Origin: Chitinophagaceae bacterium
GTDB lineage: Bacteria > Bacteroidota > Bacteroidia > Chitinophagales > Chitinophagaceae
Assembly (NCBI GenBank): GCA_016741945.1
Contig: JACVCQ010000082.1
Span: 1-8,361, forward strand
Reading direction: 5' to 3'
DNA length: 8,361 nt
The position numbers and the translations under genes are program-made. The notes beneath the pieces are model-generated. The model saw only the letters and a list, made by a program, of their open reading frames with translations, was not told where the DNA came from and searched no databases. This document shows, one piece after another, positions 1 to 5,451 of the stretch. The number at the start of each line of letters is the position of its first letter. The first letter of the stretch is position 1.

Positions 1-1304
1 CATGTTATGTCTGTTTTAACAAAAAGTGGTTTAAAAAGTGAAAGCAGTTGATAAACTTTTTCTTGTTCTGCAGGACAGGGTACATAGTATCCTTCTCCGG
101 GTTTGTAAGAAAAGCTTAATCCAACCAATTCTACATTATTGGCGTCTGTACCGGTGGTTTCAGAGTCAAAGCAGATTTCCTTGTGCAGGAGAAGTTCTTT
201 TACCAGATGTTGAATGGCGCTATCACCCTGAATAAGCAAATAGTTGTGTGGTGTGTTGTGAATATTTTTCTCTGCGATTAATCCCGATTGCTCAGCAGCA
301 GGACCATACACCGATTCTGATTCAACCTCTTTTTCTTTTCCGGCTTTAGAATTTTGTTTAGGTGTTTCTACCGCATTGCCGAAGAGATCAGTTTGAACGC
401 CTTGTGGTGCCGCATGAAAAGCATTAAAATCCTCTCCTAAGATTCTTTTACCCAGTGTTTTGAATTCCAATTCTGTAAACACTTCTGTGAGTGCTTCACG
501 ATTCCATTCTTTTAAACGATAGTCTTCTTCGTGAAATTCAACCGGAACATTGGTAATTATAGTAGCTAATTTTTTACTCATGATGGCGAGGTCTGCACCA
601 TTTCTCACTTTCTCTCCCAGAGCACCTTTTATTTTGTCTGCGTTGGCCAAAACATTTTCAAGAGAATCGTATTCTTTCAACAATTTAGCCGCCGTCTTTT
701 CTCCCACTCCCGGAATGCCGGGAATATTATCTACCGCATCACCCATTAATCCCAACATATCAACTACCTGTTCTACTCTTTGAATGTCCCATTTCTCACA
801 GATTTTTGCTGCATCTACAATTTCTTCCGGATTGCCATAGGCGGGTGGTTTGTAGATATAAACACCCGGATGAATCAGTAATTGACCATAATCTTTATCT
901 GGCGTTACCATGTATACTTCATAACCTTTATCTGCGGCCTGCCAAGCAACCGTTCCTATCACATCATCTGCTTCATATCCATCCATTTCTACAACAGGGA
1001 TATTGAAACCCCTAATAATACGTTGAATGTCGGGGATAGAATCCAGTAAATCTTCCGGCGCTTCTTGTCTATTGGCTTTATAATCTGTAAAGTCTGTATG
1101 ACGCTCTGTGGGTGCATGTGTATCAAAACATACCGCAAGATGTGTTGGTTTTTCTTTATTGATGAGATCAAATAAAGTATTGGTAAACCCAAACTGCGCA
1201 TTGGTATTTCTTCCTTTTGAAGTAATGCGGGGATTGCGAATGAGTGCATAATAGGCACGATAAATCAATGCCATTGCATCCAGTAAAAATAATTTCTTAC
1301 TCAT
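1..1304 (-). CDS. polA: DNA polymerase I, N-terminal part (5' nuclease and start of 3'-5' exonuclease domain); 3' end outside window
   Basis: The gene reads from an ATG at 1304 and stays open for 434 codons to the left edge, so its stop and the whole polymerase domain are missing; the family is usually about 930-950 residues. Residues 1-290 form the FEN-like 5' nuclease, which removes RNA primers and flaps during Okazaki-fragment maturation and repair. Its acidic metal ligands are visible as D9, D61, E111/D113/D114 (YEADDV) and D136/D138 (TPDKDYG), and a helix-hairpin-helix follows at about 188-209 (DNIPGIPGVGEKTAAKLL). A charged, low-complexity linker spans 291-350. The 3'-5' exonuclease domain starts near 352, and its Exo I motif FDSETTGTD (D380, E382) is intact, so proofreading may be active; Exo II and III are not visible. 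The protein is cytoplasmic. No Shine-Dalgarno sequence precedes the ATG, which is normal for Bacteroidota. The start is well supported because MSKKLFLLDAMALIYRAYYA is the typical PolA N-terminus. Confidence 0.96.
   Translation of the reverse strand, partial: MSKKLFLLDAMALIYRAYYALIRNPRITSKGRNTNAQFGFTNTLFDLINKEKPTHLAVCFDTHAPTERHTDFTDYKANRQEAPEDLLDSIPDIQRIIRGFNIPVVEMDGYEADDVIGTVAWQAADKGYEVYMVTPDKDYGQLLIHPGVYIYKPPAYGNPEEIVDAAKICEKWDIQRVEQVVDMLGLMGDAVDNIPGIPGVGEKTAAKLLKEYDSLENVLANADKIKGALGEKVRNGADLAIMSKKLATIITNVPVEFHEEDYRLKEWNREALTEVFTELEFKTLGKRILGEDFNAFHAAPQGVQTDLFGNAVETPKQNSKAGKEKEVESESVYGPAAEQSGLIAEKNIHNTPHNYLLIQGDSAIQHLVKELLLHKEICFDSETTGTDANNVELVGLSFSYKPGEGYYVPCPAEQEKVYQLLSLFKPLFVKTDIT
381..395 (-). 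other. Possible sliding-clamp-binding pentapeptide in PolA linker
   Basis: PolA residues 304-308 read QTDLF, followed by G. This fits the general bacterial beta-clamp (DnaN) binding consensus QL(S/D)LF except at the second position, which is tolerant in that motif. It lies in the presumably flexible linker between the 5' nuclease and the 3'-5' exonuclease domain, an accessible place for a clamp tether. The match is seen in the sequence; clamp binding is an inference. Confidence 0.4.
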
Positions 1305-1319
1305 GAAGCTAAGGTAGGG

Positions 1320-1395
1320 AATAGTGAGGAGTGAGTAGTCAATAGTGAGTGGTTCATCAAAGGATTTTTACCCACTCCCAACTACTCACTCCTCA
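1320..1395. repeat. Long intergenic inverted repeat with AGTGAG/CTCACT-like units
   Basis: A perfect 15-base inverted repeat pairs 1325-1339 (TGAGGAGTGAGTAGT) with 1381-1395. An inner 6-base stem (1347-1352 with 1372-1377) lies inside it, so the segment can fold into one long interrupted hairpin. The left arm also contains the direct repeat AATAGTGAG at 1320-1328 and 1341-1349, 21 bases apart, and AGTGAG again at 1330-1335. It begins 14 bases after the stop of the DUF5916 gene and ends 20 bases before the polA start. In the minus-strand transcript no T-tract follows the stem, so it is not a classical rho-independent terminator. It could be an RNA-stabilising 3' structure, an attenuating leader of polA, or a dispersed intergenic repeat. 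Confidence 0.75.
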
Positions 1396-1409
1396 TGCAT
1401 TTGTCTATA

Positions 1410-3854
1410 CTATCGCTTCTTTTTGAGATTCAAATAATCCAAGAAATAGATCACACGAATGGAAATACTATTCTGTTGATCAGAACGCAAGGTATTACCA
1501 AAGTTTTTGAAATAGTTACTACTCACATCTCTGTTAAAACTGCTGATAGCGTCTTTCCACACCACATTAATAAAACTACCCAGGGCGAACTGCCAGGTGT
1601 ACACCATGTCGATATTAAAAAAGTTTACATTAAAGTCAACATTGTTACTAATGCCTCCGGGAATATGGTTGAGATATCCATCATCCCTCAATTTATAAAA
1701 TTGTTTATTTGCTACTTTACTCCAATAATGTCTGGCGCGGAAGGTCAACCCCATTTTGTTATTGAAATTATATTTCACATTGAACACATTTTCAACCGTA
1801 TTTCTTTTACGTAATGCGAAAATGATACTGTATGACCCATACATAGTAGCAAAACCTAGGTTATTGTGTGAGAATTGCAGAAAAGTGTTTACAGATAATG
1901 TAAGCTTCTTGTTAAAGCGATAATTATGACGCCAAAAGATATCCTGTCCATTGCTACCATATTGATTAAAAGTTCTGTTGAAAAACTCAACTACGGTAGA
2001 ATACTTTTTTGCATTATTGGTTTCAAACCAAAAGCCACTGGCCCAACTGCCCGGCCGCTTGAATACTTTGCCATTCACGCGGGGCTCAAAAAAATCATTT
2101 TGCTCAGCATTGATATTGATATTAAAACCGGCCCACCACAAATTCTTTAATTGTGTATTGGCATTGAAATTGAAATTTAATCTTTGATAGTCCATGGGTT
2201 TGTAACGCATGGAATAATTGATGTTGATATTGGCTTGAATTCTGTTGTACCATTTTTTTGGCTGTAACCAACGATATCCCATCCATAAGCCATTATTAAA
2301 ATAGTTATTGTTGGTAAAATAGCCCATATCATTATGGTTATACTTATGATCTGCCAATTCTTGCCAAAGGTTGAAATTGAAACGGCCGCTTGTTTTGCCA
2401 AAGCCTAATGTATGATTATAACCAGTAAGTGTTTTACCGGGCGCTTCATATCCGATCAGCTGGCTAATACCTACTTGTCCATTGACATTCCAGGTATTTT
2501 TCTTGTCATAAATATCCCATAATGCCGCCGTTACGTTGGCGTCATAATCATTGCCGCTTCTTGTTACGTTGGTGTTGATTAACGAAACACTTGAGTTGTT
2601 TTTTAATGATTGATCAAATACAAGAATATTATAGTTTGTCAACGGATTGGTTTCGATCTGTCGAGTTTCTTTCCCATCAATATCAATACTGGCATGTTGT
2701 GCTTTAGTCACCGCATTGAACAAGCCAATACCCAAACCCTTGCTGGTTCTTCCGCTGATCTTACTGGCATTTAGCAATCTTGTTTCTAGTGGGTTACTCA
2801 CAATGGTTTCGCCCGGTCGTAGTTGTCCTTGCACTTTTCCCAAATGCATGGGTGTACCACCTATTCTTCTGCTATAAAACAAGTTGCCCTTTCCAAATAA
2901 CTCTGTACCTTCTGTAAAGAAGGTTCTATTCTCATTGAATTGTACTTCAAAGGGGGTAAGGTTCAATATCTGGTTATCGCTTTGTACTTGTCCAAAATCT
3001 GGTACCAGTGTCATAACAAGTGTAAACGCTTGATTAATCCCATATTTAACATCCATACCCCCATTGATAGAAGTGGTTGTGTTTTTCACACCGGGTGTAT
3101 TGTATGGAAAGTGATTGGCATAAGTAGATAGATAGGGAGAAAACGAAAGGCGTACCGGAGGCTTGATATCCTTGATTCCTGTCCACAAGCCAAATTGAGC
3201 CAGAAAGTTACCGCCAATAGCGGGATCTGTTGGACTCCACATCAATTGTTTACCACTCTTGCTTCTTCTTCTAGTAATATTGATACCCCAGTCTTGCACT
3301 TTTGTGTTACCAAAACGAATCGCTCCATACGGAATTTTCATTTCAAATGTCCAGCCATCGGATTGCAGTTGTGCATTGCTCTCAAAAACGCTATTCCAGC
3401 TGCCATCCTCGCCATTGGATGAATACTTGGCATCAAACTGCTCTCCCAAAGCAGTTACATAATAACCAAAACCGTTGATCTTATCATTATACGTGTCGAA
3501 GATGACACCCACAAAATCGTTCACACCTACTACATCGCGACCCACTAATTCTTTGGTAATGCTATCTGGACTTGCCTCATGAGCATAGCCGGCTATATAA
3601 ATTGCGTCGTTATCATAAAGAATGCGAATCTCTGTTCTATTCTTCTCGTCTTCTTTATTGCCAAATGTGGGACGCCATTCTACAAAATCTGTTGCTATGG
3701 GAGCAGATAACCATGCTGAATCTTTGAGGTTACCATCAATCACAATCTTTTGGGTGGTTCTGGTGGCTTCAATTTTTTTTACAACACGACCATTTTGAGC
3801 GTGTGCTGTAAATGCACTGGTACATAGAACAATCAGTAATAGTATCGTTCTCAT
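1410..3854 (-). CDS. Exported CBM9-like / DUF5916 protein, probable outer-membrane beta barrel
   Basis: With the start at 3854 the product has 814 residues. It opens with a clear signal peptide (MRTILLLIVLCTSAFTAHA, cleavage before Q20). Residues of about 25-225 resemble the family 9 carbohydrate-binding (CBM9-like, DOMON-related) fold; IDGNLKDSAW, IYIAGYAHE, DFVGVIFDTYND and WTFEMKIPYGAIRFG are typical of the N-terminal domain of DUF5916 proteins. From about residue 235 to the end, alternating aromatic/polar segments rich in N, Y, F and W and ending near VIYFLDYL suggest a transmembrane beta barrel. FNENRTFFTEGTELF is characteristic of DUF5916. The family is common in Bacteroidota and its function is unknown; ligand binding or transport at the outer membrane is inferred only. 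The frame continues upstream to a TTG at 3917, and an ATG at 3887 gives 825 residues, but both add an acidic stretch before the signal peptide. No TonB-receptor plug was recognised. Confidence 0.88.
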   Translation of the reverse strand: MRTILLLIVLCTSAFTAHAQNGRVVKKIEATRTTQKIVIDGNLKDSAWLSAPIATDFVEWRPTFGNKEDEKNRTEIRILYDNDAIYIAGYAHEASPDSITKELVGRDVVGVNDFVGVIFDTYNDKINGFGYYVTALGEQFDAKYSSNGEDGSWNSVFESNAQLQSDGWTFEMKIPYGAIRFGNTKVQDWGINITRRRSKSGKQLMWSPTDPAIGGNFLAQFGLWTGIKDIKPPVRLSFSPYLSTYANHFPYNTPGVKNTTTSINGGMDVKYGINQAFTLVMTLVPDFGQVQSDNQILNLTPFEVQFNENRTFFTEGTELFGKGNLFYSRRIGGTPMHLGKVQGQLRPGETIVSNPLETRLLNASKISGRTSKGLGIGLFNAVTKAQHASIDIDGKETRQIETNPLTNYNILVFDQSLKNNSSVSLINTNVTRSGNDYDANVTAALWDIYDKKNTWNVNGQVGISQLIGYEAPGKTLTGYNHTLGFGKTSGRFNFNLWQELADHKYNHNDMGYFTNNNYFNNGLWMGYRWLQPKKWYNRIQANININYSMRYKPMDYQRLNFNFNANTQLKNLWWAGFNININAEQNDFFEPRVNGKVFKRPGSWASGFWFETNNAKKYSTVVEFFNRTFNQYGSNGQDIFWRHNYRFNKKLTLSVNTFLQFSHNNLGFATMYGSYSIIFALRKRNTVENVFNVKYNFNNKMGLTFRARHYWSKVANKQFYKLRDDGYLNHIPGGISNNVDFNVNFFNIDMVYTWQFALGSFINVVWKDAISSFNRDVSSNYFKNFGNTLRSDQQNSISIRVIYFLDYLNLKKKR

Positions 3855-3902
3855 AAAGTCGTTTTGCAGGTCATCGTTATTCTTCATGTCATTGTCTTTT
3901 CG

Positions 3903-3918
3903 GTTGGCACACACCAAC
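3903..3918 (-). other. Small hairpin in the leader of the DUF5916 gene
   Basis: GTTGG (3903-3907) and CCAAC (3914-3918) are perfect inverted complements around a six-base loop. The stem lies just downstream of the candidate promoter and covers the TTG codon at 3915-3917 that would be the most upstream in-frame start. This favours an untranslated leader here. A five-base stem can also occur by chance. Confidence 0.3.
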
Positions 3919-3929
3919 TCTTACGAAAA

Positions 3930-3958
3930 GAAACGTAGTAAAACTATGAAGGTTACAA
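3930..3958 (-). promoter_or_regulatory. Candidate Bacteroidota-type promoter for the DUF5916 gene
   Basis: On the minus strand TTG (3958-3956) is followed after 18 bases by TACGTTTC (3937-3930). This resembles the Bacteroidota -33 TTG / -7 TAnnTTTG pattern, with one mismatch in the last base of the -7 box. Transcription would begin around 3922-3926, giving a leader of roughly 36-40 bases to the ATG at 3887 or about 70 to the preferred ATG at 3854. The assignment rests on pattern and position only. Confidence 0.33.
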
Positions 3959-4056
3959 GGGCAGTGCTGTTAAGGACTGTACAAGAAAGATGAACGGCAA
4001 TTGATCGAGACGGATGGCAAATAAGCCTGATGTGTCTGTAAATATTTTGTTAACCG

Positions 4057-4095
4057 AAAACAAAATCCCGATCTGCCCCTGGGCGGATCGGGATT
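4057..4095 (-). terminator. Rho-independent terminator of the amidohydrolase operon
   Basis: AATCCCGATC (4064-4073) pairs perfectly with GATCGGGATT (4086-4095). The inner bases TGCC/GGCG extend the stem to 14 pairs, including one G-T wobble, leaving a four-base loop. On the minus strand the stem is followed by TTTTGTTTTC, of which the first two T are part of the stem. It starts 25 bases after the stop codon of the 439-residue amidohydrolase. The other strand has only a weak TTTT and no gene ending there, so it acts in one direction. It separates the amidohydrolases from the DUF5916 gene. The rest of the gap (about 3960-4056) shows no further structure that I can support. Confidence 0.9.
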
Positions 4096-4120
4096 CCTTT
4101 TAGCAACAATTGTCGCTTTT

Positions 4121-5440
4121 TTACTTGATACCGTATTTATGTTTGTATCGCTCGTAAAGCTGTGTATGTTTACTGCTCAGATTAACACCACGACCCTGAA
4201 TATAGGCATTGGTGATAATGCTGCTCTTCATGTCGAGAATATCGCCGGCACTGATAACGATGTTGGCATCTTTACCAACTTGCAGGGTTCCGGTTTTATC
4301 ATCAATACCCAAGATCTTAGCTGCATTGAGTGTGATGGCTTTTAATGCTTCTTCTTTACCCAAACCATAAGCGGCAGCGGTACCCGCATTGAAGGGAAGG
4401 TTTCTTCCTCTATTTTGAGGATCATCATCATTCAAGCAGAACAGTACGCCGGCTTTTTGTAAGGCAGTAGCAGCTTTATATGGCTGATCTACATCGTCAT
4501 CATCTAAAGTGGGTAGGTTGTGTTCTTGAGTCAAGATCACCGCAATATTGTATTGCTTCAGCAGGTCGGCAATTTGCCAGCTATCAGAAGCCCCTATTAA
4601 AACAACATCAAAGCCAAACTCTTTTACAAAGTCAATGGCAATAAGCATCTGCTTTACTTGTGAGCAATGAATATAGAGTTTTTGTTTTTTCTCAAACAGC
4701 GCTTTGGTAGCTTCGAATTTTAGATTGATCTCTTTACCCGCATCTTTTTGATGATATGCTTTTGCTTCTCTAAAAAATGCTTTCACGCCTTCAATTCTAT
4801 CCAATGCGGCCTTCACCGGATCACTAGGTTGTTGAGGGCCTAGTAATGCGAGTAATGCCGCAAAACGACCGCCACCGGGACGAGCCAACAAACTCGGCAT
4901 ATAGAAGTGCATACCATTATCGATTTTGTAAGCCGCGTCCTCGTAATTCCAAGCATCCAGCTGAACAACAGACGATTGTCCGGCAATCAATTGTCCGCCT
5001 GGTGCCACATGTGCAAACAGAATACCGTTTGCACGTAAGGTATTGGTAACAATTGACTCTGCTTTATAAGCAACGATAGAATGAATAGAGGGATTCAACT
5101 CACCCAACTCGTTGATATCTGTACTACCCCGTACACCGGAAATTTCTTGCAGTCCCAATGTAGATGCAGGTAGAATAAGACCCGGGTAAACATGCTTTCC
5201 CTTTGCATCTACAGTAGTTTCAGCAGTAGGCGCGCCAGCAGCAGCGCCGCTATAGGTAATCTTCCCATTGTCGAAAACCAAAGTTCCGTTTTCTATAACG
5301 GTTCCGTTTCCAACATGGATTACCGCATTGGTAATGGCGGTTTTTTTGTTTTGTTTGGGAGCAGGATATACATCATCCTGTGCCGTGGCTGTATTCAGCG
5401 CCAGCGAAAGAAGTCCCGTATATAAAAGTGTTTTTTTCAT
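4121..5440 (-). CDS. Exported amidohydrolase-family protein with degenerate metal site
   Basis: The product has 439 residues. A Sec signal peptide (MKKTLLYTGLLSLALNTATA, cleavage before Q21) places it in the periplasm or a related envelope compartment. Residues 35-85 form the small beta domain that begins many amidohydrolases (ITNAVIHVGNG, VFDNGKITYSG). The TIM-barrel core follows, and the tail ITLNAAKILGIDDKTGTLQVGKDANIVI (about 369-396) is the family's C-terminal signature, closest to imidazolonepropionase-like amidohydrolases. The metal-binding HxH that should follow PGLI is replaced: residues 86-97 read PGLILPASTLGL, so A92 and T94 stand where the two His are expected. H258 (YIHCS) and D338 (LNDDD) remain. 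It is therefore probably catalytically impaired, or a structural partner of the larger amidohydrolase whose stop lies 11 bases upstream in the same operon. The start is supported by the signal peptide and this spacing. The substrate is unknown. Confidence 0.9.
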   Translation of the reverse strand: MKKTLLYTGLLSLALNTATAQDDVYPAPKQNKKTAITNAVIHVGNGTVIENGTLVFDNGKITYSGAAAGAPTAETTVDAKGKHVYPGLILPASTLGLQEISGVRGSTDINELGELNPSIHSIVAYKAESIVTNTLRANGILFAHVAPGGQLIAGQSSVVQLDAWNYEDAAYKIDNGMHFYMPSLLARPGGGRFAALLALLGPQQPSDPVKAALDRIEGVKAFFREAKAYHQKDAGKEINLKFEATKALFEKKQKLYIHCSQVKQMLIAIDFVKEFGFDVVLIGASDSWQIADLLKQYNIAVILTQEHNLPTLDDDDVDQPYKAATALQKAGVLFCLNDDDPQNRGRNLPFNAGTAAAYGLGKEEALKAITLNAAKILGIDDKTGTLQVGKDANIVISAGDILDMKSSIITNAYIQGRGVNLSSKHTQLYERYKHKYGIK

Positions 5441-5451
5441 GATGCGGTAGT

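Noticed and set aside
550..1006. Two plus-strand open frames at 550-783 and 806-1006
   Set aside because: Both are antisense to the conserved 5' nuclease coding region of polA.
989..1258. 89-codon minus-strand open frame
   Set aside because: It overlaps polA in a different frame, in a region where the polA frame encodes conserved 5' nuclease residues.
1320..1395. CRISPR-like array or classical rho-independent terminator
   Set aside because: The repeat units are only 6-9 bases with no regular spacers, which excludes CRISPR. No T-tract follows the stem on the minus strand, so a standard terminator is not supported.
1305..1410. Dedicated Bacteroidota promoter for polA
   Set aside because: The best candidate, ATCCTTTG in the hairpin loop, lacks the TA of TAnnTTTG and has no TTG at a suitable distance.
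1395..1814. 139-codon plus-strand open frame
   Set aside because: It lies opposite the C-terminal barrel of the DUF5916 gene, and its start falls inside the right arm of the inverted repeat. No domain or export signal is visible.
1410..3854. TonB-dependent receptor
   Set aside because: The barrel-like C-terminal part invites this, but there is no plug domain or TonB box, and the N-terminal domain is CBM9-like, as in DUF5916 proteins.
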